Assembly (NCBI GenBank): GCA_020637595.1
Contig: JACKKE010000008.1
Span: forward strand, 62,001-126,000
Direction: 5' to 3'
From: Rhodobacter sp.
GTDB taxonomy: Bacteria; Pseudomonadota; Alphaproteobacteria; Rhodobacterales; Rhodobacteraceae
Length of the DNA: 64,000 bases
Below the pieces are notes generated by a model. That model saw nothing but the letters and a program-made list of their open reading frames with translations, made no database searches and was not told the DNA's origin. Shown one piece after another: positions 41,742-50,827 of this stretch; the first letter of the stretch is position 1, and each line of letters opens with the position of its first letter. The position numbers were made by a program, and so were the translations under genes.

Positions 41742-43034
41742 ATGACCGCGACCTCTACCCTTGCCGCCCGCAAAACCGCCGCCGTTGCCCGCGGCGTCGC
41801 CACGCGCGGGATCTTCGCCGCCCGCGCCGAGAACGCCGAACTGTGGGACGCCGACGGGCGGCGGTTCCTCGATTTCGCCGCCGGGATCGCGGTGAACAAC
41901 ACCGGCCACCGTCACCCCCGCGTGATGGCCGCCGTGGCTGCCCAGGCGCAGGCCTTTACCCACACCTGCTTTCACGTTGCGCCCTACGAATCCTATGTCG
42001 CGCTGGCCGAGCGGCTGAACGCCGTGACCCCCGGCGATTTCGCCAAGAAGACGATGCTGGTCACCACCGGCGCCGAGGCGGTCGAGAACGCGATCAAGAT
42101 GGCCCGCGCGCATACCGGACGTTCGGGCGTGATCGCCTTTACCGGCGCCTTCCACGGCCGCACGCTGCTGGGCATGGCGCTGACCGGCAAGGTCGCACCC
42201 TACAAGAAGGGCTTTGGCGCGATGCCGCCCGAGGTTCTGCATGCGCCCTTCCCGAACGCCTTTCACGGCGTGACCGAGGGTGAGGCGCTGCGCACGCTCG
42301 AAGGGATGCTGGCCGCCAGCGTCGACCCCGAGCGCATTGCCGCGATGATCATCGAGCCGGTGCAGGGCGAGGGCGGCTTCAACATCGCGCCCCCCGGTTT
42401 CCTGCGCGCGTTGCGGGCGCTGTGCGACCGGCACGGCATCGTCCTGATCGCGGACGAGGTGCAGGCCGGCATGGCGCGCACCGGGCGGATGTTCGGCTTT
42501 GACCATTCCGGCGTCGCGCCCGATCTGGTGACGATGGCCAAGGGGCTGGCCGGGGGATTTCCGCTGTCGGCGGTCACCGGGCGCGCCGAGATCGTCGATG
42601 CCGCCGGCCCCGGCGGGCTGGGCGGCACCTATGCCGGCAACCCGATCGCCGTGGCAGCGGCCAGCGCGGTGCTGGACGTGATCGCGGACGAAGACCTCTG
42701 TGCCCGGGCAGAGCAGATCGGCGCGGTGATCCGCGCCCGGCTGACGGCGCTCGCTGCGCGGCAGGGGATGGACTGTATCGGCGATGTGCGCGGGATTGGT
42801 GCGATGAATGCGCTGGAACTGGTCACCGACCGGGCCTCGAACGCCCCCGACGCGCCCCTGACCGCCCGTATCGTGGCCGAGGCCGAGGCGCGCGGGCTGA
42901 TCCTGCTGTCCTGCGGCACGCGCTATAACGTGATCCGCCTGCTGCCGCCGCTGACCATCCCGATGGACCAGCTGGCCGAGGCGCTCGACCTCCTCGAGGC
43001 CTCGATCGAGGCTGCGGTGATGCACGCGGCTTGA
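41742..43034 (+). CDS. Class III omega-aminotransferase (GabT-like)
   Basis: The 430-residue PLP enzyme has TTGAEAVENAIKMARAHTGR, the FHGRTLLGMALTG segment, EPVQGEGGFN, LIADEVQAGMARTG (PLP-Asp) and MAKGLAGGFPLSA with the Schiff-base Lys. Family members transaminate GABA, 5-aminovalerate or 6-aminohexanoate with 2-oxoglutarate or pyruvate. It sits downstream of hyuBA and the importer and 59 bp before an aldehyde dehydrogenase, the expected order for omega-amino acid oxidation. The actual chain length cannot be read from the sequence. Confidence 0.88.
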   Translation: MTATSTLAARKTAAVARGVATRGIFAARAENAELWDADGRRFLDFAAGIAVNNTGHRHPRVMAAVAAQAQAFTHTCFHVAPYESYVALAERLNAVTPGDFAKKTMLVTTGAEAVENAIKMARAHTGRSGVIAFTGAFHGRTLLGMALTGKVAPYKKGFGAMPPEVLHAPFPNAFHGVTEGEALRTLEGMLAASVDPERIAAMIIEPVQGEGGFNIAPPGFLRALRALCDRHGIVLIADEVQAGMARTGRMFGFDHSGVAPDLVTMAKGLAGGFPLSAVTGRAEIVDAAGPGGLGGTYAGNPIAVAAASAVLDVIADEDLCARAEQIGAVIRARLTALAARQGMDCIGDVRGIGAMNALELVTDRASNAPDAPLTARIVAEAEARGLILLSCGTRYNVIRLLPPLTIPMDQLAEALDLLEASIEAAVMHAA

Positions 43035-43043
43035 CCCCTTTGG

Positions 43044-43080
43044 CGGCCCGTCGCGCTTGGCGGGCCGTCCCCCTTTTTTT
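43044..43080 (+). terminator. Terminator or attenuator between aminotransferase and aldehyde dehydrogenase
   Basis: CGGCCCG (43044-43050) pairs with CGGGCCG (43061-43067) around a 10-base loop and a TCCCCC-T7 tail follows. It lies 14 bases before the aldehyde dehydrogenase start, so read-through would be regulated or the ALDH has reduced expression. Confidence 0.5.
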
Positions 43081-43093
43081 CGCGGACCTGACC

Positions 43094-44539
43094 ATGAGCG
43101 ACACCCATTGCAACCTGATCGCGGGCCGCTGGCGGCCCGGCGCGCATGCGCGTGAAAACCGCAACCCCTCGGACCCGTCGGACCTGATCGGCCTCTATGC
43201 CTGCGCCGGGATCGAGGACGTGGCCGAGGCCGCCGAGGCCGCCGCCGCCGCGTTGCCCGCCTGGCAGGCCCAGGGGACACAGGCGCGCGCCGATCTGCTG
43301 GACCGGATCGCCGCGGCGATCGACACCCGCGCCGTCGAGATCGGCACGATGCTGGCCCGCGAAGAGGGCAAGATCCTGCCCGAGGCGATCGGCGAAACCC
43401 GCCGCGCGGCGCAGATCTTCCGCTTCTACGCCGGCGAGGCGCTGCGTATCCCGGGTGAGGCGCTGGCCTCGACCCGGCCCGGGGTCGAGGTGACGGTGAC
43501 GCGCGAGCCTCTGGGCGTCGTCGCGGTCATCGCGCCCTGGAACTTCCCCATCGCCATCCCCGCGTGGAAGATCGCCCCGGCGCTGGCCTACGGCAACGCG
43601 GTGTTGTTCAAGCCCGCCGAACTGGTCCCGGGCACCGCGCATCTGCTGGCGCAGATCATCCACGATGCGGGTTGCCCGCCGGGGATCTTCGCCTTGCTGA
43701 TGGGGCAGGGGGTGGACCTGGGGCCGGCGCTGATCGCGGATCCGCGCGTCGCGGGGCTCAGCTTTACCGGGTCGGTCGCCACCGGCCAGCGCATCGCCCG
43801 CGATGCGGCGGTGCGCATGCTGAAGATCCAGCTGGAAATGGGTGGCAAGAACCCGATGCTGGTGATGGATGACGCGGATTTGCCCACCGCCATCGCCGCC
43901 TGCCTCAACGGTGCGTTCTTTTCCACCGGCCAGCGGTGCACCGCGACCTCGCGCATCCTCGTGCAGCGCGGCATCCACGACGCCTTTGTCGAGGCGCTGG
44001 CCGCTCAGGCAATGGCGCTGCGCGTCGGCCCTGCGCTGGAGGCCTCCAGCCAGATCGGCCCGGTGGTCTCGGCCGCGCAGCTGGGCTCGAACCTGGCCTC
44101 TGTGCAACTGGCGCGGGATGAGGGCTGCGAGGTCTTGGGCGGCGAACGCCTGAACGGCCCCGAGGGCGGCTATTTTCAGCGCCCGGCGCTGTTTCTGAGC
44201 GCGCGAAACGGGATGCGCGTCGCGCAGGAGGAAATCTTTGGCCCCTGCGCCGCCGTGATCCCGTTCGACGACTTCGACGAGGGGCTGGCGCTGGCCAATG
44301 ACAGCGCCTTTGGCCTGTCGGCGGGGATCTGCACCACCTCGCTGCGCCACGCCGGGGCCTTTCGTCGTGGCGCGCGGGCGGGGATGGTGATGGTCAACCT
44401 GCCGACCGCCGGGGTCGACCACCATGTGCCCTTTGGCGGCACCAAGGGGTCATCGCACGGATCGCGTGAGCAGGGGCGTCATGCGGTTGAGTTCTACACC
44501 ACGGTCAAGACGACCTATGCCTTTGACGGCGCGGGGTAG
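43094..44539 (+). CDS. NAD(P)-dependent semialdehyde dehydrogenase (KGSADH/6-oxohexanoate type)
   Basis: The 481-residue ALDH has APWNFPIAIPAWKIAPALAY, VLFKPAELVPGTAH, FTGSVATGQR, the catalytic Glu in QLEMGGKNPM and the catalytic Cys in FSTGQRCTATSR. Its wording is closest to alpha-ketoglutaric semialdehyde dehydrogenases, which also accept succinic, glutaric and adipic semialdehydes. Placed after an omega-aminotransferase, it probably makes the dicarboxylic acid from the amino-acid-derived semialdehyde. Confidence 0.87.
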   Translation: MSDTHCNLIAGRWRPGAHARENRNPSDPSDLIGLYACAGIEDVAEAAEAAAAALPAWQAQGTQARADLLDRIAAAIDTRAVEIGTMLAREEGKILPEAIGETRRAAQIFRFYAGEALRIPGEALASTRPGVEVTVTREPLGVVAVIAPWNFPIAIPAWKIAPALAYGNAVLFKPAELVPGTAHLLAQIIHDAGCPPGIFALLMGQGVDLGPALIADPRVAGLSFTGSVATGQRIARDAAVRMLKIQLEMGGKNPMLVMDDADLPTAIAACLNGAFFSTGQRCTATSRILVQRGIHDAFVEALAAQAMALRVGPALEASSQIGPVVSAAQLGSNLASVQLARDEGCEVLGGERLNGPEGGYFQRPALFLSARNGMRVAQEEIFGPCAAVIPFDDFDEGLALANDSAFGLSAGICTTSLRHAGAFRRGARAGMVMVNLPTAGVDHHVPFGGTKGSSHGSREQGRHAVEFYTTVKTTYAFDGAG

Positions 44540-44559
44540 GCCGGGCTTGCCGGGCCGCC

Positions 44560-45330
44560 TCAAGCCCCGCGAAAGACCGGGGCGCGTTTCTCGAAAAACG
44601 CCGTCATCCCTTCGCGTGCGTCAGCCGAGCGCGCCAGCGGTCCCTGTTCCTGCGCCTCGGCGGCGATGGCCGCGTCGAGCGACAATCCGTCCATCACCCG
44701 CATCAGCCGTTTCGCCGCCGCTGCGGCCAGCGGCGCACCCCGGGTGAGGCGAAGCGCCAGCGCGGCGGTTTCCGGCGCCAGCTCGGCCTCGGGGTGCGCC
44801 GCGTTGGCAAGGCCGCGCGCGACGGCCTCGTCCGCAGGGATCCTGCGACCTTCGAGGATCGTCTGCAGTGCGTGCCGCGGACCGAGCGCACGGTGCAATT
44901 GCCAGGTCGTCCCGCCATCGGGCACGAGGCCGATCGCGGCAAAGGCGAGATAGAGCGTGGCGGTCTCGGCAATGGTCATCAGATCGCAGACCAGCGCCAG
45001 GGCGGCGCCGATCCCGGCGGCCGAGCCATGCACCTGGGCGATCCACAGCTTGGGCGAGGCTGCGATGGCGGACAGCAGCGGCTGATATTCCCGCAAGATG
45101 AAGTCGGTGGTCGACTGTCCGCCCAGGTTCTCGGCCAGATCGGTGCCGGCGCAAAATCCCCGCCCGGCGCCGGACAGGATCACCACGCGCACCGCGTCAT
45201 CCGCGTCGATCGTCGCGATGGCTGCGCGCATGGCGTCGCGGATCCCGGCGTTCAGGGCGTTGAAGGCCTGCGGGCGGTTCAGGGTCACGCGGGCCACAGG
45301 CCCGTCGATCTCGAGCAGCAGATCGCTCAT
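44560..45330 (-). CDS. Enoyl-CoA hydratase/isomerase (PaaG-like)
   Basis: The 256-residue crotonase has the oxyanion-hole strands GAGRGFCAGTDL and GSAAGIGAALALVCDL and the PaaG-like GLVPDGGTTWQL, where Asp takes the place of the usual second Glu, as in PaaG-type hydratase-isomerases. It is convergent with the ALDH gene (20-bp gap) and heads away from the FadB-like gene by 81 bp. It would hydrate or isomerise a dicarboxyl-CoA intermediate. Confidence 0.85.
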   Translation of the reverse strand: MSDLLLEIDGPVARVTLNRPQAFNALNAGIRDAMRAAIATIDADDAVRVVILSGAGRGFCAGTDLAENLGGQSTTDFILREYQPLLSAIAASPKLWIAQVHGSAAGIGAALALVCDLMTIAETATLYLAFAAIGLVPDGGTTWQLHRALGPRHALQTILEGRRIPADEAVARGLANAAHPEAELAPETAALALRLTRGAPLAAAAAKRLMRVMDGLSLDAAIAAEAQEQGPLARSADAREGMTAFFEKRAPVFRGA

Positions 45331-45411
45331 CGGGGTCTCTTTCCTGGTTCGACCCCGCTGGCGTGCAGCGGGGCCCTGGTGTTGCGAAACGTCACGGCCG
45401 CGCAGACTGCT

Positions 45412-47559
45412 TCATGCCGCCTTGGCCCCGGCACCGCGCAGCCGGTCATAGACTGCGTCGGGCACCGCAAAGCGGTCACCGTATTTCTCGGCCAGATCGC
45501 GGGCTCGCGCGGCAAAGCGGTCGATGCCTTCGCCGCGGATGAACCGGATCGCGCCGCCGGTATGCGCCGGAAAGCCGATGGCAAAGATGCCGCCCAGATC
45601 GGCCTCGACCTCGGTGTTCAGCACCCCTTCGTCGAGGCAGCGCAGCGTCTCGATGGCCTGCCGGTACAGGAGCCGGTCGATGGCGTCCTGCAGAGGCACC
45701 TCGGCGTTGCCGCGCGCGAACTGCGCGAGGCCCGGCCACAGTGCGCGCGTGCCATCCGGGGCATAGTCATAGAACCCGCCGCCGTATTGCCGCCCGCCGC
45801 GCCCCATCGCGATCATCGGCTCGGTAACGGCGACGGTCGCGGTGTTGTGGGTGCCGAAATGCGACGCCACGCCCAGCCGTTCGTCCAGCGCCTCGTGGGT
45901 CTTGCGCACCTTCTGGCCGAGGATCAGCGAGACCTCGTCGAAGACCTGCAGTGGTCCCACCGGCATGCCAGCCAGCCAGGACGCCCGTTCGATGGCGGCC
46001 GGGGCCATGCCGTCGACCAGCAGCTGGCAGCCCTCGTCCATGAAGGTGCCGAACACGCGGCTGGTAAAGAACCCACGGCTGTCGTTCACGACGATGGGCA
46101 TGTAGCCGATCTGCTGGACGTAGTCGTATGCCTTGCGCAGCGTTTCCTGGCTGGTCTTCTGGCCCAGAATGATCTCGACCACCTTCATCCGGTCGACGGG
46201 CGAGAAGAAATGCAGCCCGATGAAGCGGGTCGGGTCGGGGCAGGCCTCGGCCAGGATCGAGATCGGCAGGGTCGAGGTGTTCGACCCGTAGATTCCGGTG
46301 TCCGTCAGCATCGGCCAGGTCTCGGCGATGACGGTTTCCTTGAGGGCGATGTCCTCGAACACGGCCTCGATGACGATATCCACGCTGCCCGGTTCGGCAT
46401 TGCGGTCGGTGGGGGTGATCTGCGCCAGCAGCGCATCGCGGGCGTCGGGATCCATCCGGCCGCGCTTGATGGCCTTGTCGCACAGCTTGACCGAATAGCC
46501 CTTGCCGCGTTCGGCGGCCGCAAGGCTCGTGTCCTTCAGCTGCGTCGGCAGCCCGGTCTTGGCATGGGCATAGGCGATGCCCGATCCCATCATCCCCGCG
46601 CCCAGCACCGCCGCCGATCCCGCCCGCCAGCGGTCGCCCGCCGGGCGCACCTGGCCGGATTTGATCGCCTGCATGCCAAAGAAGAAGGTCGAGATCGCGG
46701 CCTTGGCCTCTTTCGAGGCCATCAGGCCGATGAAGCGGCGGGTTTCCATGCGCAGCGCCGCGTCGAAATTCATCCGCATCGAGGTCACCGCGACATCGAG
46801 GATCTTTTCGGGCGCGGGCATCAGGCCGCGGGTCTTTTGATAGAGCATGGCCGGGGCCATCATCGCGGTCTGACGAATGCGCGGGTGCAGCGCATCGCCG
46901 CCGGGATAGCGGAATCCCTTTCTGTCCCAGGGCTGCACCGATTGGTCGGGGTTGGCCGCGATCCAGGCCTTGGCGGCGGGGATCAGGTCGTTGCGGTCGG
47001 GCACGACGGCGTCCACCAGCCCCATGTCGAGCGCCTCGGCCGGGCGGATCTGCTTGCCCTCCAGCAGCAGCGGCAGCGCCTTTTCCAGCCCGAGCAGGGT
47101 GGTCATGCGCACCACGCCGCCCGCGCCGGGCAACAGGCCCAGCGTCACTTCGGGCAGGCCGACCACGGCGCGCGGGTCATCGACGACGATCCGCCGATTG
47201 CAGGCGAGGCACAATTCATAGCCGCCGCCCAGCGCCGCGCCGTTGATCGCTGCGACCACCGGCACCGCCAGCCGTTCGAGCCGCCGATAGACCGCCTTGT
47301 TCGCCTCGATGAAGGCAAACGTCGCCTCGTCGACGGTCTCGGTGGCCAGCAGGTCGTTGAGGTCGCCGCCCGCGAAAAACGTGGATTTGGCCGAGGCAAA
47401 GACCACGCCGGTCAGGCCCTGTTCCGCCTCCAGCCGGTCGCAGATCGCGCGCATGCCGGGTTCGAAGCGGTCGTTCATGGTGTTGGCGGACTGGCCCTGC
47501 ATGTCCATCGTCACCGTGACGATGCCGTCGGCGTCCTTGTCATAGAGAAAATCGTTCAT
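45412..47559 (-). CDS. FadB/FadJ-like enoyl-CoA hydratase and 3-hydroxyacyl-CoA dehydrogenase (first)
   Basis: The 715-residue bifunctional protein has a crotonase domain at 1-190 (FFAGGDLNDL, GGGYELCLACNRR, GLPEVTLGLLPGAGG with both catalytic Glu) and a 3-hydroxyacyl-CoA dehydrogenase domain from about 315 (VLGAGMMGSGIAYAHA for NAD, SNTSTLPIS, GLHFFSPVDRMKVVEII with the catalytic His and Glu). The start at 47559 follows GAGGGAGGGGG; the open frame upstream is the antisense-side extension into the thiolase gene and is not used. It is downstream of the thiolase by 14 bp, forming a beta-oxidation pair. Confidence 0.92.
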   Translation of the reverse strand: MNDFLYDKDADGIVTVTMDMQGQSANTMNDRFEPGMRAICDRLEAEQGLTGVVFASAKSTFFAGGDLNDLLATETVDEATFAFIEANKAVYRRLERLAVPVVAAINGAALGGGYELCLACNRRIVVDDPRAVVGLPEVTLGLLPGAGGVVRMTTLLGLEKALPLLLEGKQIRPAEALDMGLVDAVVPDRNDLIPAAKAWIAANPDQSVQPWDRKGFRYPGGDALHPRIRQTAMMAPAMLYQKTRGLMPAPEKILDVAVTSMRMNFDAALRMETRRFIGLMASKEAKAAISTFFFGMQAIKSGQVRPAGDRWRAGSAAVLGAGMMGSGIAYAHAKTGLPTQLKDTSLAAAERGKGYSVKLCDKAIKRGRMDPDARDALLAQITPTDRNAEPGSVDIVIEAVFEDIALKETVIAETWPMLTDTGIYGSNTSTLPISILAEACPDPTRFIGLHFFSPVDRMKVVEIILGQKTSQETLRKAYDYVQQIGYMPIVVNDSRGFFTSRVFGTFMDEGCQLLVDGMAPAAIERASWLAGMPVGPLQVFDEVSLILGQKVRKTHEALDERLGVASHFGTHNTATVAVTEPMIAMGRGGRQYGGGFYDYAPDGTRALWPGLAQFARGNAEVPLQDAIDRLLYRQAIETLRCLDEGVLNTEVEADLGGIFAIGFPAHTGGAIRFIRGEGIDRFAARARDLAEKYGDRFAVPDAVYDRLRGAGAKAA

Positions 47560-47573
47560 TCCTGCCCCCTCCC

Positions 47574-48782
47574 TCAGAGTCGTTCGATGATCGAGGCGAT
47601 GCCCATACCGCCGCCGACGCACATGCAGATCAGTGCGCGCTTCAGCTTGCGGCGTTCCAGCTCGTCCAGCATGGTCGACACCAGGCACCCGCCCGTCGCG
47701 CCCAGCGGGTGACCCATCGCGATGGCGCCGCCGACGACGTTGAGCTTCTCGTCCGGGACGTCCAGGTCCTTTTGCAGCCGCAGCCCGACGCTGGCAAAGG
47801 CCTCGTTGATCTCGACGAGGTCGATGTCGTCGATGGTCAGCCCGGCCTTGGCCAGCGCCTTTTTCGAGGCCGGGCCGGGGCCGGTCAGCATGATGGTCGG
47901 ATCGGTCGAGGTCAGCGCGATCGACACCACCCGTCCGCGCGGCGTCAGGCCCAGATCGCGCCCGACCTGCGCGTTGCCGACCATGACCAGCGAGGCGCCG
48001 TCGACGATGCCGCTGGAATTGCCGGGCGTATGCACGTGGTTGATGCGTTCGACCTGCGGATAGCGGGCCAGCGCCACCGCGTCGAAACCCAGCGCGCCAG
48101 GCGCGGCAAAGCTGGGCTTCAACGAGCCCAGCGTCTGCATGTCGGTGTTGGGCTTGATGAAATCGTCCTTGGCCAGCACGACGAGACCGTTCTCGTCGCG
48201 CACCGGCACCACCGAGCGGTCGAACCAGCCCGAATCGCGGGCCTGTGCCGCGCGTTGCTGGCTGCGCAGGGCAAAGGCATCGACGTCGTCGCGGCTCCAG
48301 CCCTCGATGGTGGCGATCAGGTCGGCGCCGATCCCCTGCGGCACGAAATGCGTGTCCAGCGAGGTCTGCGGATCCTCGGCCAGGGGACCGCCGTCGGTGC
48401 CCATCGGCACGCGCGACAGGGATTCGTAGCCGCCCGCGCAGACCAGATCCTCCCAGCCCGAGGCGATCTTGGCGGCGGCGGTGTTGAAGGTGTCGAGGCC
48501 GCTGGCGCAATAGCGGTTCAGTTGCGCAGCGGCGACCTTTTCGTCCCAGCCGGCCATCTGCAGCGCGATCTTCGGCAGGTTCGAGCCCTGCTCCATCACC
48601 GGCGTCACGCAGCCCAGCATCAGGTCGTCAACGCGCGCGGTGTCGAGGTCGTGGCGTTCCTGCATCTCGCGCAGCAGCGTTGTCACCAGGTGGATCGGCT
48701 TCACCTCGTGCAGGGTTCCGTCCGCCTTGCCCTTGGACCTGGGTGTGCGGATCGCATCGTAGATATAGGCGGTCTCGGTCAT
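47574..48782 (-). CDS. Acetyl-CoA C-acyltransferase (thiolase)
   Basis: The 402-residue thiolase has the nucleophile Cys in NRYCASGLDTF, the NEAFAS loop, the catalytic His in AMGHPLGATG and the second Cys in MCVGGGMG. It starts MTETAYIYDAIRTPRSKG, a style seen in beta-ketoadipyl- and long-chain 3-ketoacyl-CoA thiolases. It completes the beta-oxidation spiral with the FadB-like neighbour. Confidence 0.93.
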   Translation of the reverse strand: MTETAYIYDAIRTPRSKGKADGTLHEVKPIHLVTTLLREMQERHDLDTARVDDLMLGCVTPVMEQGSNLPKIALQMAGWDEKVAAAQLNRYCASGLDTFNTAAAKIASGWEDLVCAGGYESLSRVPMGTDGGPLAEDPQTSLDTHFVPQGIGADLIATIEGWSRDDVDAFALRSQQRAAQARDSGWFDRSVVPVRDENGLVVLAKDDFIKPNTDMQTLGSLKPSFAAPGALGFDAVALARYPQVERINHVHTPGNSSGIVDGASLVMVGNAQVGRDLGLTPRGRVVSIALTSTDPTIMLTGPGPASKKALAKAGLTIDDIDLVEINEAFASVGLRLQKDLDVPDEKLNVVGGAIAMGHPLGATGGCLVSTMLDELERRKLKRALICMCVGGGMGIASIIERL

Positions 48783-48808
48783 TGGTTTTCCCTCCCGTTT
48801 CCCTGCCG

Positions 48809-49429
48809 TCAGGTTGCGCTGAACGCGGTCATCCGCTGCAGGGGTTCCAGTTCTCGTTGCACGATCTCGCGCGCTTCGTCGGTGGCGATGCCGACGCCGC
48901 GCAGGATGATTTCGGCGGCGTCGCCACCGGCCTGCCGCCAGGTGCGGTGTCCGTCCAGCACCAGCGTCATGGCGCCGAAGGTGCCGCCGCCGGCCGTCGC
49001 GGTGATCGAGGCGACTTGATCGCGGTGCACGGCAAAGCGCCCGCTGGCGATGCCGCGGCGCAGTTCCTGCGCCGGCATCTCGGCCCAGAAACTGCCGAGC
49101 TTTGGTTCCATCATCGCGTAGCGGGCCAGGAACTTGCCCCAGTGCGGTTCGTCATGGACGCGGCGCACCGTCAGGCGGATGACGGCGGCGATCTTTTCCG
49201 CCGGATCCGTCATCGCGGCGCAAGCCGCCAGCATCGAGGCGCGATATTCGTTCGATACGGTGTCGCAGACCGAGGCGAGCAGCTCGGACGGATCGGCCAG
49301 GTTGTTGTAGATCGTTCCGCGCGCCAGCCCGGCCTCGCGGGCGAGATCGCTGACGGCAATCGTCAACCCGCCGTTCTCGGCAAAGATCCGCATGGCGGAT
49401 TGGTGGATGCGCAGGGTGGCCGGGTTCAT
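48809..49429 (-). CDS. TetR-family regulator of the beta-oxidation genes
   Basis: The 206-residue protein has an HTH at about residues 20-60 (IAVSDLAREAGLARGTIYNN). The start at 49429 is preferred because a palindrome at 49464-49483 lies just upstream and would otherwise be inside the coding region. It is divergent from the acyl-CoA dehydrogenase gene and precedes thiolase and FadB-like genes in the same direction. By context it resembles FadR/PaaR-type repressors that respond to acyl-CoA. Confidence 0.83.
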   Translation of the reverse strand: MNPATLRIHQSAMRIFAENGGLTIAVSDLAREAGLARGTIYNNLADPSELLASVCDTVSNEYRASMLAACAAMTDPAEKIAAVIRLTVRRVHDEPHWGKFLARYAMMEPKLGSFWAEMPAQELRRGIASGRFAVHRDQVASITATAGGGTFGAMTLVLDGHRTWRQAGGDAAEIILRGVGIATDEAREIVQRELEPLQRMTAFSAT

Positions 49430-49463
49430 CGTCTGGCAGCGTGAGAGAACATTGTTGACTGGA

Positions 49464-49483
49464 ATTGAACACATGTGTTTAAT
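49464..49483. promoter_or_regulatory. TetR-type operator palindrome
   Basis: ATTGAACACA and TGTGTTTAAT form a 20-bp dyad with nine of ten pairs matched, centred on ACACATGTGT. It lies in the divergent gap between tetR and the acyl-CoA dehydrogenase gene. Confidence 0.6.
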
Positions 49484-49661
49484 CGTTGTCAACATCGTTC
49501 ATTGCCGATCGGGAGAAAACGGCATGAATACCGGAAAATGCCCGTCCGCCTGGGGGCGGTGGGGAGGCGAAGAGACCGGCCAGCGGCCGCGACACGACGC
49601 CATCGACTGAAGCCATGACCGGCGGGCCCCGATGCGGGCCGCCCAGCCTTTGGGAGGGACC

Positions 49662-50819
49662 ATGCTGAAACGACGCATCTATGACGACGAACACGAGATG
49701 TTCCGGCGCACCGTCCGCGCCTGGGCCGAGAAGGAGGTGTTTCCCTTTGCCGAGGACTGGCGCGAGGCCGGTTGTGTCAGTCGCGAGGTCTGGAAGAAGG
49801 CCGGCGACGAGGGCTTCCTGTGCATGTTCGCGGAGGAGAAATACGGCGGCCTCGGGCTGCAGGATTTCCGCTATGACATGATCCTGTGCGAAGAGATCGG
49901 CCCCTTTGAACCCGGCCTCTTCATCGGGCTGCACAACCGCGTCGTCGGACCGTATCTGCACAAGGTCGCGAGCGTCGAGCAGCGTGACCGGTTCATGCCT
50001 GGCGTGGTCTCGGGCGAGACGATCCTGGCCATCGCGATGACCGAGCCGGACACCGGGTCGGACCTTGCCGCGATCCGAACCCGGGCCGTCGATATGGGGG
50101 ACCATTGGCTGCTGAATGGCACGAAGACCTTCATTTCCAACGGGATCCTCGCCGGTCTGGTGCTGGTCGCCGCGCGCACCAACCCCGAGGCCAGCCACGA
50201 GGTGGGGCTCTTCTGGGTCGAAGACGGCACGCCCGGCTTCACCCGCGGGCGCAACCTCAAGAAGGTCGGACTGGAAAGTCAGGACACGGCCGAGCTGTTC
50301 TTTGACAACGTCAAGGTGCCCAAGGCGAATGTGCTGGGCGACCCGCGCGGCGGGTTTCGCACGATGATGACCAATCTGGCCGAGGAACGGCTGATCGGAT
50401 CGGTTGGCTTCATGGCGCGTGCGGAACACGCCTTCAAGATCACCCGGGACTTCATCCTGCAGCGCCGCGCCTTTGGCCGGCCCATCGGCACCTTTCAGAA
50501 CTCGCGGTTCAAGATGGCGTCGATGCGCACGGAACTCGATGCCGGGTGGGCGCTGGTCGACCACTGCGTGCGCGAGCATCTGGAGGGGGTGTTGAGCGCC
50601 GAGATGGCCGCCGAGGTCAAGCTCTTCTCGTCGGAGGTCGAGGGCAGGGTGGTCGACGAATGCCTGCAACTGCATGGCGGGGCAGGGTATATGGACGAAT
50701 ACCAGATCAGCCGGCACTACCGCGATGCACGGATCAGCCGGATCTATGCCGGCACGTCGGAAATCATGCGCGAGATCATCGGCCGCGGTCTGGGACTGGA
50801 TGAGCGGGCGCAGCGATAG
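49662..50819 (+). CDS. Acyl-CoA dehydrogenase (long-chain-like)
   Basis: The 385-residue flavoprotein has AIAMTEPDTGSDLAAIRT, GTKTFISNG, QRRAFGRPIGTFQ, HGGAGYMDEY and the C-terminal IYAGTSEIMREII. The position that holds the catalytic Glu in medium-chain enzymes is Ala, as in long-chain and isovaleryl-type members that use another Glu. GGGAGGGA precedes the ATG. It introduces the first double bond for the beta-oxidation genes that diverge from it. Adipyl-CoA or another dicarboxyl-CoA is a candidate substrate. Confidence 0.9.
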   Translation: MLKRRIYDDEHEMFRRTVRAWAEKEVFPFAEDWREAGCVSREVWKKAGDEGFLCMFAEEKYGGLGLQDFRYDMILCEEIGPFEPGLFIGLHNRVVGPYLHKVASVEQRDRFMPGVVSGETILAIAMTEPDTGSDLAAIRTRAVDMGDHWLLNGTKTFISNGILAGLVLVAARTNPEASHEVGLFWVEDGTPGFTRGRNLKKVGLESQDTAELFFDNVKVPKANVLGDPRGGFRTMMTNLAEERLIGSVGFMARAEHAFKITRDFILQRRAFGRPIGTFQNSRFKMASMRTELDAGWALVDHCVREHLEGVLSAEMAAEVKLFSSEVEGRVVDECLQLHGGAGYMDEYQISRHYRDARISRIYAGTSEIMREIIGRGLGLDERAQR

Positions 50820-50827
50820 CGGTGCGG

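Noticed and set aside
45353..45373. CCCCGCTG/CAGCGGGG hairpin between the enoyl-CoA hydratase and FadB-like genes as a terminator
   Set aside because: The stem is good but no T-run follows on either strand, so termination cannot be claimed.
45412..48510. A 1032-residue version of the first FadB-like protein
   Set aside because: The first 317 residues are a shadow of the thiolase gene; the family N-terminus and a strong ribosome binding site support the start at 47559.
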